From Lineus longissimus (lineage: Eukaryota; Nemertea; Pilidiophora; Heteronemertea; Lineidae): a stretch of DNA of 64,000 nucleotides. The stretch lies in assembly GCF_910592395.1 (NCBI RefSeq), contig NC_088315.1, positions 6,512,501 through 6,576,500 of the forward strand. The letters run 5' to 3'. Shown here in pieces: positions 39,570 to 51,533 of the stretch. The translations under genes and the position numbers were made by a program. The notes beneath the pieces are model-generated. The model did no database searches, was not told where the DNA came from, and saw only the letters and a list, made by a program, of their open reading frames with translations. The first letter of the stretch is position 1, and each line of letters opens with the position of its first letter.

Positions 39570-42071
39570 TCAACTTCTCCAGCAACTTGTCCAGCAACTC
39601 GTTTTAGGTGGTTTTGACTTATTCATCTTCTCACGTAGCACGATTTCATTTATATGTGGCCTTGTTTCATCTTTAAGTCTATCAATACTATCTGCCACCA
39701 CAGTCACAAATGCTTGCTCTACGTTCGTTGAATCCATTGCACTCGTTTCGAAAAATGGGATGCCCAACTCATCAGCAAAGCTCTGAAAGAGTGCCAAAGA
39801 TATCTTCAGAACAATTTAGGCTACAACGATACTGTCCAAAGTCTAATGCATGTTTCAGTGTTAAAATCACATTCCTCGGGATCTGTGTAGTCTCCCAGTA
39901 ATTTCTCAGTGCTACTGTTCCCCTGGTTGTTTGAAGACTACAAGATAACAGACATGGGAAGCATGGTGGCATAGTGTTAGAGAACAGGACTTCTGACCCA
40001 GAGGCCATGGGTTTAAATCCATTTCAGACCACTTGGTTTTTTCCACATGAGATTTTGATAGTTTAGTGTATGCCATAGTAGCTACTCCCCCGGAGTAGCT
40101 ACTAAGGTAGCTACTAAGGTGATAGCTACTAAGATGATGTTGCGAGTAGCTACTCGCAACATCCCCCGGAGCATTCTGGGATGCCAGAAGCGATTTGAGC
40201 AGAGTTGGCTTGGAAAAATGCAATGGAAATGCCTGATAATTAACTTCAATGTTTCTCCCTATTTCATTGCACACCATTTCAACTTACCTTTCCTGTCGTA
40301 AATGCCACCTCCCTCGCAGCCCCCAGGTCACTCTTGTTACCAATGAGAAGTTTGGGTATGTCTTCAGCAGAGAAACGGCTGGCATCCCAACGACAAACAT
40401 TATCAAAGGATTTCTGGAAAAAAAGTTTTGTGTTATAAGTCTGGTCAACTACAAGTTATCATCTAACACTTTCACCCTGGTCTAACCTGCAACCTTTCAG
40501 TAGGCCTCTGATGAGCTAAAATAGATTTAATGCAAGACTGTTAGAGAGGGGAGGGGCCAGGGGTGATCATATTCAGGTGATGCAAACAAGAGGGCCCCCA
40601 GGGGCCCATAGTATCACCCTTTATCTTAACAGCTGATCTGGTTTTCCTAAGGGTTCTCAGTGACATGTGTCAATGAACCTATACCTACATGTAATGTGGT
40701 GTTGAATAAAAATATCCAAGCCTCCCTGGGGTATTGCACCATTTGTCTCAACTTCAGGCATTTGTCAAAATAAGTTGATAGATATCTGTCAGAAGAAATA
40801 GATGTAACTCACCTGACTTGTGATGTCATATACCAATATGATACCTTTGCACCCTCTGAAAAACGATATCGTGACGACATGCATCGTGAATCTCTCTCCA
40901 CCATATGTATCCCACTGAAAAAACCAAATAACAACACAACAATTAATATTTTCAATACATGAAAATTTCCTCCAAGTAATGCATAATCCATATTTTTCCA
41001 TAAAATTCCCCCCCTCTTACAAAACGAGTCATTTTGAGGACATTTCAAGATGCAGAGGTCAAATTTTATTTAAAATTTAATGTGTTACTCTCTCCAAGGT
41101 AATGCAACTCCTTCAAAACAATGGTTTTTTTGTCCCTTTGGCAAGAGCGATATTGCGAGATTGTGGACATCCAGTCGCTTTGGTTTTTTTAGTATGACAA
41201 GAACAGCTTCACCAACAAAATTGCAACTGATCAGGAAGAAACTCACTATCTGCATTTTTATGACCCTGTCATCTAAGTCTACCAATTTGATGTACTGCAA
41301 CGAAGAGAAACAAGAATGAATTAATGTGAGGTAGCACAACATTTTAAACAAGAACCTTTATCATATCTTATTTCATTACAAATGAAAGGAACTTGGTATT
41401 GAACCCAGGAAAAAACAGAATTTTTTGGATATACAGGCCTCAAAGTTTTTTCCTAAAGGGCACAGCTGTTTTTGCTGAAAAAAGGGCACTCTGCACAGTT
41501 CGAGAAAAAGGGTACACTTTGAATTGAAGTTAATGAAGAAAAGGTTGCCTTCATGAAGGAATGGGCACCATGCCAAAGAGGGGGGTCACACCAGCATTTT
41601 CTTCTCCCAGGAGAAAGCTAAAGTGGACAACTATATTTTGCTAGTACTCCTCCTAACGACAGCTGGTCCAATGAAATAATGCTACTGCTAGTTATGCATC
41701 CGATTTGGGAATCACATATTTGTACTCACAAAGTCAACTCCAATTGTTGCTAAATACCCAGTTTGGAAGGTGTCATGCTGAAACAAATTTTTTAAATAAG
41801 TGGCAAATATGACAAATAATTGGTTGCTGATTGTAATCAATCCCCATGTTCTGTAGTGAGAAATTAAGAAATAGAAACTAAAAGTTGACATTCTATCAAG
41901 AAATCAATTTCAATTCCATTCGATCCTAAAAATGTTTTTATAATCTTGGTGGAAGATGCTCACAACAAAACGATGTATCAGAGATGTTTTCCCCACTCCA
42001 TTCATTCCGATTACAACGACTTTAAAGAGTTCGTCATACGCAGCGTATGGCCTGGTCATTGCTTGTCCAGC
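39570..42071 (-). CDS. Divergent Rab-like small GTPase, proximal copy (no own leader exon)
   Basis: Minus-strand exons are 41964-42071, 41730-41777, 41247-41294, 40813-40914, 40288-40413 and 39570-39782 (215 codons with stop, all phase 0). The P-loop is GMNGVGKTS, switch I keeps ATIGVDF, G4 is NKSD and G5 is ETSAM, followed by the Rab1/Rab8-like NVEQAF. The G3 motif reads WDTYGGERF where Rabs have WDTAGQERF, so the catalytic Gln is Gly. The C-terminus [10 protein letters not shown] has cysteines but no CC, CXC or CAAX ending. The first exon opens with a splice acceptor (CGTTTCAG) before AGQAMTRPY. An internal Met (ATG 42057-42059) could start it, or it could splice in frame to the leader exon at 45181-45219. 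It is a tandem duplicate of the gene at 42750-45219. Rab proteins recruit effectors to transport vesicles; this one's membrane is unknown. Confidence 0.85.
39955..40230 (+). mobile_element. tRNA-derived SINE in the last intron of the proximal Rab copy
   Basis: The head reads GGTGGCATAGTGTTAGAG (A-box) and CCATGGGTTTAAATCCAT (B-box), the spacing of a tRNA-like pol III promoter. The 3' part carries GCATTCTGGGATGCCAG and ends near AATGGAAATGCC. The orthologous position in the distal copy (43281-43500) has a related SINE, so it was probably there before the duplication. Palindromic GTAGCTAC repeats interrupt this copy. Confidence 0.6.
40078..40163. repeat. Palindromic GTAGCTAC cluster with a perfect 28-bp palindrome
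   Basis: AGTAGCTAC occurs six times in 86 bases. At 40136-40163 the sequence is a perfect 28-bp inverted repeat with half-site GATGTTGCGAGTAG and no spacer. A second interrupted palindrome (GTAGCTACTCC, CCGGAGTAGCTAC) lies at 40078-40102. It sits inside the SINE and is absent from the distal Rab copy. Confidence 0.8.
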
Positions 42072-42158
42072 CTGAAACGGGAGGAAAGCAGACTTTTAAT
42101 CTGAAAAAACCATACACAATAATGCATTTTTTTAAATGTTCATGGAAGATATCAATTA

Positions 42159-42747
42159 CAATGCTCAAATGATACTTCAGAGATTATTGGAGGAATTTCT
42201 ACAACATAGTTGTATTCTTTTCTGGTGGTTCTAAAAAGTGCTTCGCTCCGACATCACATTTCACACTGGTCTCAATACTCCTTCGAGAGTAAATTAGTTT
42301 TTATTGGTTGACAAGATGGTATGGATTTCACCAGCCTGCGGAGAAGGGCAAGTTCAAAATTGCCCCCAGTTGTTTAGCAAGGTATGCAAGTAAAAATAGA
42401 CTTGGCCATCTAAAAGACAAACCAAACTCCGTCACATCTTATTGACAAATGCTTTATTCAGAGAAACAAGGTCACAGACATCAGCTGACTTCTTGCACAT
42501 ACTAGTGATCATGTGGTAGGTTTTACATTACAGTCTTAATACAACACAGTTTGCATAAAATAGATCAGTACAAATATCTATATAAATATATCATTCATAC
42601 ACATAAAATCAGCTGAAATATAATGCATGTAAAGCTTATGACCTTTAAAGGGCCTACCACTAGCCCAAGTCATATATAAGTTTGAAAGAGATTACACTGT
42701 CACACACTGTTATGTGCTTTCATTGTCAAGTCCCACCTGATCCAATC
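42159..42747. repeat. Segmental duplication, distal copy of the Rab 3' flank
   Basis: This segment matches 38940-39567. Its left end abuts about 50 bases of intron-1 sequence belonging to the proximal copy (42072-42120, matching 44789-44840). The duplication junction therefore lies near 42120-42158, and the unit ran from the 3' flank to partway into intron 1, leaving out the first exon. Confidence 0.8.
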
Positions 42748-42749
42748 TA

Positions 42750-45219
42750 TCAACTTCTCCAGCAACTTGTCCAGCAACTCGTTTTAGGTGGTATTGACTT
42801 TGACTTATTCATCTTCTCACGTAGCACGATTTCATTTATATGTGGCCTTGTTTCATCTTTTAGTCTATCAATACTATCTGCCACCAGAGTCACAAATGCT
42901 TGCTCTACGTTCGTTGATTCCTTTGCACTCGTTTCGAAAAATGGGATGCCCAACTCGTCAGCAAAGCTCTGAAAGAGTGCCAAAGATATTAAGACTAATT
43001 TGACTCTCAAGGTTCTTCAAAACAATTGAGGCTAAGACTTGGCAAAGTTTTTTATCAACATTTTCAAGTAGCTCAGTCGAAAGGGGGGGGGGTTGCTGAT
43101 GTGCTCCCCTTCTAATCGCCTAAAAACCAAAAGAGGGATGTCAGGTATAGGCTCTGCACAAATTCAATATGCATGTTTCAGTTATAAAATCACATTCCAC
43201 CCCAGAAAGTGGATCTACATGTATCATGTAGTCTCCCAGTTACTTCTCACTGCTACTGTGACACTTGAAGACTACGAGATAACAGACACGGGAAGTATGG
43301 GAACATACTGGTTAAAGTGCAGAACTACTGACTGCAAGGCCGTGGATTCGAATCCCTTTTGAGCTACTTTGTTCTTTCCACATTACAGTTCAATTGTTAA
43401 GAGAATGCTTTATTAGCTGCTTCTTAATATCCCTGTGGCATTCTAGGATTGGGAAGCTCTTCGAGCAGGGTTGACCTGAAAAGCACTATAGAAATGCCAA
43501 TGTTTCTCACTATTTCATTACGCACCAATTCAACTTACCTTTCCTGTCGTAAATGCCACCTCCCTCGCAGCCCCCAGGTCACTCTTGTTACCAATGAGAA
43601 GTTTGGGTATGTCTTCAGCATGGACAAGACTGGCATCCCAACTACACACATCGTCAAAGGATTTCTGCAACAGAATGATATTTTCTAACTCTGATGAACT
43701 ATGACACAGACAATAAAAAATTGATTAAAGATTTTTGGTTATAGTCTGGTCAACTATAGGTTATCATCCAACTTTAACCATGTTAACCCTAGTCTTTCCC
43801 AAGTGTAACTCACCTGACTTGTGATGTCATATACCAATACAATGCCTTTGGACAACATCAAAATCGATTCCCGGACACTATGTATCGTGAATTTCTCTCC
43901 ACCATATGTATCCCACTGAAAACCAAATAATAACACAACAATCAATATTTGCAATACTTCAAAATATCCTCCAAGTAATGTATAATTCATTTTGCTAGAT
44001 TGTGTCCATCCAATCACTTTGGTTTTTGAGTATGACAAGAACAGCTTCACCAACAAAATTGCAACTGATCAGGAAGAAACTTACTATCACCATTTTTATG
44101 ACCCTGTCATCTAAGTCTAGCAATTTGACGTACTGCAATGAAAAGAAACAAGAATGAATCAGTGTGAGGTAGCACAAAGTTTTAAACAATGACCTGAACA
44201 AATCTTATCTTACCACCAACTCCTCAGAACAGCTGGCCCAATGAAATAATGCTTTGGAACTGTGCTTTTGCTATAGTTATGCATCTGATTTAGGAAAAAT
44301 CTATTTGTACTCACTAAGTCAACTGGATATGTTGCTACACACTGAGTTCGGAAGGAGTTCTGCTGAAATAAATTTTTTGAATAAGTCGCAAATAAGACAA
44401 ATAATTGGTCACTGATTGTAGTTAATCCATAGAAACTAAAAGTTGACATTCTATTAGAAATCAATTTCAATTCTATCTATCTCACGGAGCATTGCTCAAA
44501 TGAAAATAGTCATCAAAACTTTTGAAGATTAAAGTAAAATCTATTATTTGTCAGACACAAAATAACACCTTCTCTTGTCAGGCTCTGGTAGTTCTATAAC
44601 AACAGCAAGATAACAACATGAGTGTCTAAAAATGGTTCTGAAATCTGGGTTCAATATTTTCTAAAATATGTTATACTCACAACAAAACACTGTATCAGAG
44701 ATGATTTCCCCGCTCCAGATTTTCCGATTACAACGACTTTAAACAGTTCGTCATACTCGGCGTTTTGCGTGTTCATTGCTTGTACAGCCTGAAACAGGAG
44801 GAATTAAGCAAAGACTTTTAATCTGAAAAATTCATTGAACAGGAACTGGTTATGAAATCATAAGGCAATAGGCATACATGTTGTTGCACCTTGAAATATG
44901 TGAAGAACAATTCAAACTGTTCTTGTACAAGTTTTGGCACACTGAGTAATGCAACACATCTTTTTTTAGGCCCGCATGTCATCTGTCTAGGCTGAATGGA
45001 TCTAGGCCAGTCAGTGTGAGCTGAGCCTACATGTACTTGTGAATACAGGCCTTTTAAATCAGCAACAAATTACTCTAACAAACAGAGACATGGCTCTCAT
45101 CCAATGCAATCATTTGGGTAAAGAGTCAGTGTGAAGGGAACTTCTGTCTCGGGTAGAAAATGTCCATGGGGTAATCATACCTGAACTTGTGATGCAGTTT
45201 CTTCCTGGTGTCGTGCCAT
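42750..45219 (-). CDS. Divergent Rab-like small GTPase, distal copy with leader exon
   Basis: Exons on the minus strand are 45181-45219, 44681-44788, 44315-44362, 44085-44132, 43814-43915, 43539-43664 and 42750-42968. They make 690 bases and 229 aa, with every junction in phase 0. The leader exon encodes MARHQEETASQVQ. The P-loop is GKSGAGKSS, G3 is WDTYGGEKF (no catalytic Gln), G4 is NKSD and G5 is ETSAK. Switch I reads ATYPVDL where the proximal copy and normal Rabs have TIGVDF, so effector contacts are probably altered. The C-terminus is the same [10 protein letters not shown] as in the sister copy. The last two exons are nearly identical between the copies while the middle exons differ, which suggests recent duplication with gene conversion or uneven selection. 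The best family guess is Rab1/Rab8-like; a precise name is not supportable. Confidence 0.88.
43281..43500 (+). mobile_element. tRNA-derived SINE in the last intron of the distal Rab copy
   Basis: The head holds GGAACATACTGGTTAAAGTG (A-box region) and GTGGATTCGAATCCC (B-box). The 3' tail ends AAAGCACTATAGAAATGCC, similar to the GCGCTATA-type tail of the LINE fragment at 60165-60410. This is the counterpart of the SINE at 39955-40230. Confidence 0.6.
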
Positions 45220-46818
45220 CTCAAGTGAGTACAGTAAGGGCCATGCATTCTGCTTACAAATACAATGCACAAGTGTGTACCCCACTTACCAAATAACCAC
45301 TTCGAAGATTTTGAAATATGAACCTATAATCAATTTATGGTTGCTGGTCACAAAACCCAAATATAAGGTAGTTGTCTCCAATTAGGGGAATTTCGCCAGT
45401 GACACCTTCATTCCCAAGTGGTGTCCGCCATTGCTAGATTCACTGAGTGACTGACATTCCTTGCAGTGAATTTTCTAAAGAAGTTTGTGCAATTTGCGAA
45501 TCGCTGTGTCTCTTGGCATTGTCCATAGTCGGCTCAGGCCTTCTGACGTGTTCTGAGTGAGTGTGAACATTTGATTTGGCACTGCCCGATTCGTCTTCGT
45601 CTTCTTCGAAAAGGCCTATAGGCCTATATTTTTTGTGAGCGTGTATCAGTTTCCCGATTGCTGCATGATAATTAACCGATAATTAAGTTTGTCATATGAG
45701 AATACTACAAGATATATAAGGTGTATTGTTTTAATCAATCGTTGCAAATCTGCCAAAATGGCAAGTTTTTTTTTACAGTGATAGGGCTATGGCGAAAAAG
45801 GTTTCATCATGTAAACGGTGGTTTACAGAGGCTCGTGTGGCAATACGCTACAAATCTGGGACACATATCAAAAACCGTTCGAAGAGGAAACAAAAAACCT
45901 ACCATTGGTACAAAGTTATTTGAAATATACTCCGAGGAATAGGAGAAATTATCAATTTTTCAGGCCAAAATCTGTCAAAAATTTCTTCGGGTATCCATGT
46001 TTTTGTTGTCCACGTTGTTGTTGTCGTTTTAAAAGTTTTTTTATTCATCTGTCGCTGCCGTGCTGTGACAAGGGACTTCCTGGTTGTGGAAAATTGTTCC
46101 TCCTCTCAGAAAATGTCACTAAAGCCAGTTATGCTCACGCATTGATCACATTTATTGTATTCTAAGGTGAATATGTAAAGTCCGTGCCTCTTTTGGTAGT
46201 AAATTTTCAACTTTTTTTACTGAGTTGACTGCACTTCAACTTGTCTTCAATCTTGTCTTCATACAACTGAGCAGGGAGACACCACCCTGACCACAAAACG
46301 AATAGTGACCTCTTCTAAATTATGTGTGTCCGTGCAGTGTGTAAACAAGGCATATAGATTGGGGTGCAATTACGTGATGCAGGTTGATAACATGGTGTGA
46401 TGTGAAAAGCCTGGTTGTGACTTTGTCTTCTGGGTGAAGATGACATGTCGTCCGCGTAAAATCGAGATGCCAGTGTTTAACGGCCGTGATTGTTCTAACA
46501 TCAAAGTAGCTGGAGGGGGGGATGGGTGGGCTACCTAGAGTGTGTGAGTAGTCACAATTCCAGTCTCTATGCAGTCCATTTCCTCGTCCTGATCGATTGT
46601 CCTTCCTCGATGCAACAGGACCAGGCAGGTCCACTGCATCCAGAGTGTACTTTCATGGTGAATAAGGCTTCTGTTTTTTGGCTTTTGAAAGTGAAGACTA
46701 TTCCTCTCTTCTGCTGCATGATACATCATGTCGGAGGTCTTCTCTCCTGCAGTAATCATAACGCAAACAATTTTTTTTTCTGCAGATATCAAAGACGGTG
46801 TAGCTGAAAGAAACAAAA
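45220..46818. promoter_or_regulatory. Divergent intergenic region, Rab-like pair / DSTYK-like gene
   Basis: About 1.6 kb separate the Rab leader exon (minus) from the DSTYK-like start (plus), so both promoters belong here. The DSTYK-like ATG is preceded by a T-run and TTCTGCAG at 46771-46785, which looks like a 3' splice site, so an upstream leader exon is likely. An open frame at 45818-46165 (+) has a cysteine-rich run (CFCCPRCCCRFKSF) but no homology I recognise. Confidence 0.4.
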
Positions 46819-49800
46819 ATGGCAGAGTCTATTGAAATGGACCCTGAAATACTCAAGGAAGATTTTGAGAGTTATAGAAAGCGAATGAAAAAACTCCATC
46901 CTGTTATCAATGAAGTTCTGGATCTATTGGATGCTACTGGAGAAGAATATTTTAATGGAAAGAAGGAACTTCTTGTCTCACCAGAAGATGAGAACTTCAT
47001 CTGTAGCGCTTTAGAGTTGAGACGGAAACCAGTGGCGGTGGTTTTAGGACAGGTGAACTGTGGGAAAAGTACTCTCTTGAATGAAATATTTCAAAGGACT
47101 GACCTTGTGCCAACGTCGGCACAATGCTGTACAGCTCGGCTGGTTTATATAAACTATGCAGAGAATTATGAGAGTGAAATGTGGCAGTTGGTAGACAATC
47201 AAGGGAATGCCCTTGGGAGGCCTCAGTGTCTTGTACCCCCTAAAAAACCTAAAAAGAAAAAGGGAGCAAATGGAAATACAGAGAGTCTGGATGCAGATAC
47301 TAGAAAGAAATTGGTGTTGCCTAAAAAAATGATAAATCTACAGAGTGCAGGCATGGCACCTTGCAGGAATGGGGATGAAGCCAATGAATCATCCAGAGGT
47401 GACACACAGGCTGTCCAACAAATAATCCAAGCTCACATTCACGTTGATATCTTGAAGTATGGGATCCAGCTGATTGATGCCCCAGGGTTTGGTGAAAGTG
47501 CAGCCCTGGACAATCTCTTCGTGTCGCTCATCGAGAACGACCTGGAGCCGCTGATATTGTACGTCATTGATGGCCACCAAACATGGAGAGAAACGGTAGG
47601 TTTAAATTTCCTCTAGCTAGATCTAAGATCTGGTACTACTAGTCGACCTCTTGTATCCTATATTTTGCCTATCCACCCACTTCAACATATCTTATATCCT
47701 TCAGGATCTGGCTGATTCAGAAAGGTATTTGTACATAGGTTTGTGACGTAATTGACGGTCACCATCTGTCTAATTCCCTGACACCCTTACATGTACGACC
47801 TGCTTGTCACATTTTATTTTCTGTTTCAGGATAGTGAAACACTGACAAATATCAAGGGACGCTACCCACAAGCCACTGTCATGTTTGTCGTTAACAAGAT
47901 CGATTTCAGTAAAAAAGAAAATGAAATGAACCAACCATCAGATGATGAGGATGATGATCCACAGAGGGAGACGTCACAGAATTCAGGTTCTGCTGGAAAA
48001 GTTCGCCGTTTGTCAGAATTGGAGCCAAAAGTTATGAACAAAATCAAGGAAAAAGGTCATCTTGGGAAGGATGAGTCATTCCTTACCTCTGATCTGTTTC
48101 ATTGTATTTCTGCCAAACAACAGGCAGTGGCAAGAAAGAAGGGAAACCTTGACCCAAGTAATGAATATGTTGCAAAGTTTCAAAGGTTTGAAGCTTGTTT
48201 CCTGGAGAAAATGTATGAGCGGATGAGGCATCTGGAGGGGCGAGTGATGAACCGTGTCATCACGCTGATGGAAGAATTTCTTACTATGTTTGGGAAACAA
48301 CAAGTTGGATTTGTTGCAGCTGTGAACATTGTCCCCGAGTTCATAGAAAAAGCGAAGCGGGCTGAGACGCACCTAAAGACTCAGTTTTCAAAGTACGTCG
48401 ATGACATCATTAAAGACGATGAAAGTATTGCAAAGACACTTGAAGAGACGAAAAAGAAAGTAAAGGATGTAGGAAGGGAGAAGAAAACTGAGTTTGAGGC
48501 CTTGTCATTGGAGTCCGGGTCATCATTGAGAGATCAGAGAGCCATGTTGTCTCACTTGTGGAAATTATTTGACCTGCATCAGATGGACAATGTAGAAGAC
48601 GAGGAGATAAAACGTCGCACAAAAGCTGCATCATTTGCTGTGAAAATCATCGATGAGGTTCTCTGTTTAATTCCTACTGATATGATTGCCGAGTTTGAGA
48701 AGAAAATGAACTCAAGACGAGATCGTTTCTACAGTTTTGTGAAACAGTTACGAGAAACATTAGCGGATGATTGTTTGAATAATCTGTTCGAACAAGCATA
48801 CAAAATCCGTAACAATAGTGAGCAGACGCCAAAAGAATTGGGCACCATGCGAGACATCATGTCCTTAAAACCTGTCATAAACGTCGCACAAAGTGCACTC
48901 TTCGATTATGTAGAGGAAGGAATGAAGGCATTGACGAAGCAGGATCTCCATCTGACAGAGCTGAGAAACCTGGACAGGTGGCGTGACCAGTTCATCGAGT
49001 CGATATTCAGTCGAATTCAAGCGGAATCCATTTGCGGACGACTGGTGCGCATCTGCTCGCAGAAAATGGATGAGATGCACATTGAGTTCATTCGGAACAT
49101 TCAAAGGGTAAGTTTAATTTCAGTTGTCTCATGCATCAAGTTTTTACATAAGTATAAGGGGCATTAATTTGAATATTTTCTGAGGTTTTTTACCATAAAT
49201 GTATGTATGCAAAGATATTTTTTAGCTTGTCACAAATTCGCAACCTATGATGTGTAACTGTTCCTGAAGCACTAACATACATGTTTATAAAATGTGAGCA
49301 TGTTTCGAATGGTGAAGTAGTGGGAAGGTTGCAAACTATTCCTCCCCCCACTCTCAATGAAGGTGAACTCAGAGAGTCATTTGCAGAACTCAAATGATGT
49401 CGATGGAAGTTAGTACCAAAATCAGATTTGAAATGATGCGATGCGATGCTCCGGCACGGGTTCTAATAGGGGAAATTTTCTCTTCATGACGGCCGAGTCA
49501 TGTTCTACATGAACGTCAGAAGTTAACCCACTGATATTTTTTATATCTTCCTTTTGTGTTTTAAGATGGAGCACCTGTGTGAGGAAGCAGAGAAACTTGG
49601 TGATGAGCGATTAAAAAATCTTGGCAAGAAGGTAAAACCACCCTTGTTCCTGAATCTTTGCGAGGTCTACTCTGTACGATATGAAATGGAGCACGGTCAT
49701 GGTATTGAATTCGGGGAGAGAATTGGAAAAGATGGCCATTACACAATCTATGAATGTCCGGAGGATGATGATTTGGTGGTGTACGTCCTAAAGAAGAATG

Positions 49801-51533
49801 ATTGTGACTCCGAGGAGGAGTGGAAGAAGAGGGCTGTTGACATATTCCATGCATAGTAAGTACAAGTCCAAGATCACTTACTTCCACATCGAGTTAACCT
49901 TTTCACTACGACATACCTTACCTTATTTGCGGTCCAAAGCATCTTAACGTTTTTTACAGTCAGTGACGGTGAAACGAAATACCAGTGTCATGAAGTTCGA
50001 GGATCCAAACAGGATTGAAATCGGAGTAGTGTGAGAAGCCTGTCAGATTTTGAATTCTGAATTTTATGTCAATTTTGGATGATGAGAACCAATTGACAAA
50101 CGTGAAAGGTGACTGGCCAGCCGATACCTTCATAACAATGACCTTAATCATGCCATTTGCTCTTAATGATGCCATTGGCTCTTTATAAAGGAACATCTTC
50201 AAAAAGGAAATATCCAGTACAGCTCATTTGTTTTGAATAAGGGTAGTGTCAAAATGTGCTTCAGCAGATAGAAATTACATGAAATTTTCACTTTACAGTG
50301 ACATCATGCGACAGACAGACACCATACACAACGGCAAAAAGCATCCAGACAAGTTGAGTTTGGTCAACTGCCATGGACTGTGGATGCCTGATCGTGAGAC
50401 ATTCCACGTCCTATTCGACAAGACAGATGAGACAATCGTGGACTATGTGATTCGAGAGCAGTCTAGCCTGAAGCAGTGTCTGGAGCTCACGCTAAAAGTT
50501 GGCCAAGGTCTGCAGCTCTTGCATCACATTCAGTATGTTCATCTCGATCTGAGACCAAGAAACATACGAGTAAGTTGTAGTTTCAGGGAACAGGAGGGTA
50601 TTGGTAGTTGCCTCAGTGGGTCTTTCTTCTGAATTGAAACATTGGTTTTGAGAGAAGTGTGGCCATGATCGGGCCAAGTCAAGCGGGTTGAGCAGAGCTC
50701 AGGTGTAAGGCATCTTGGGATTTAGAAAATGTGATTTTGTCAGTCGGCAGAGTAGGTCCCGCGAAGCTTTCTGGAAACTTAAAAGTTAAAACTCAAGTGT
50801 ATTTTTGGGGCAGTCAGATGGGCATGCTGTCATCTGGCAGCACACTGTTCAATGAATGTCAATCTTCATGCTGATTTTGATAGTTTGAATCAATGGGCTT
50901 TTGGATAAGTTGTCTGAGGCATGAAAAAGTTAAGGGGAGCTTAGGTTCTCGAGAGTTAAACTGTTATAATTGTTTCAGATGAGAGGTAGCCAGCCAAAGA
51001 TTCACCTAAGTCATTGGAAATCTCCACTTGAAAACATCAAACTCCACACTACGGTATCAGTCTCAGATCCTGAAGCATCCACTGAGGGTGCTGAGGGGAA
51101 GGATGTACCTTTATTGGAAGTGCCTCCGTTTCACCTCCACAAAAACTTCCAGAACTGCTACGAAAGGACCGACACTTCCAGAGACTTGGACTGTTATGCA
51201 TTCGGTACCTTCATCTGGACCATATGTGAAGGGTCATTTGCTGCTTATCCGGAGAATTTTAAGCAGTTTAAGGATTACAGTGAACTCCAGAATGCTTTAG
51301 AAATGGATACCAATAACAGTCTACTTCCTGAAACTCCAGAAGGAAGGATGGTTGGAGAACTTGACCAACACCGCCAACAGTTGTACGAACTTATGAAATG
51401 TCTGTGGACTCAGCCAGACCACTACACAATGGAAATTGCCAATGATCGTCTGGCATTCTTGACTGGGAGTAATCGGCGTTCGGGTATCTCAAATTGCTAC
51501 TTTCAGGAGAATTGGAACGGATTATCCAAGTGA
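46819..51533 (+). CDS. DSTYK-family protein: large GTPase domain fused to a pseudokinase
   Basis: Five exons (46819-47595, 47830-49107, 49566-49855, 50299-50569, 50979-51533) make 3171 bases and 1056 aa. The N-terminal third is a dynamin-like GTPase with Walker A GQVNCGKST (residues 77-85), a switch I Thr in SAQCCTAR, DAPG (220-223) and NKID (281-284). A Lys-rich insert (PKKPKKKKG) lies between switch I and DAPG. A helical middle follows. The C-terminal third aligns with the DSTYK kinase domain: weak glycine loop RIGKDGHYTIYE, beta-3 VVYVLKK, YVHLDLRPRN (HRD is HLD; Asp and Asn kept), KIHLSHW where DFG should be (SHW, 883-885), and the helix F block DCYAFGTFIWTICEG typical of DSTYK. Loss of DFG and the altered HRD argue for a pseudokinase. 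Vertebrate DSTYK is a caspase-linked/FGF-pathway kinase with a degenerate GTPase region. The partner and role of this paralog are unknown. Confidence 0.88.
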
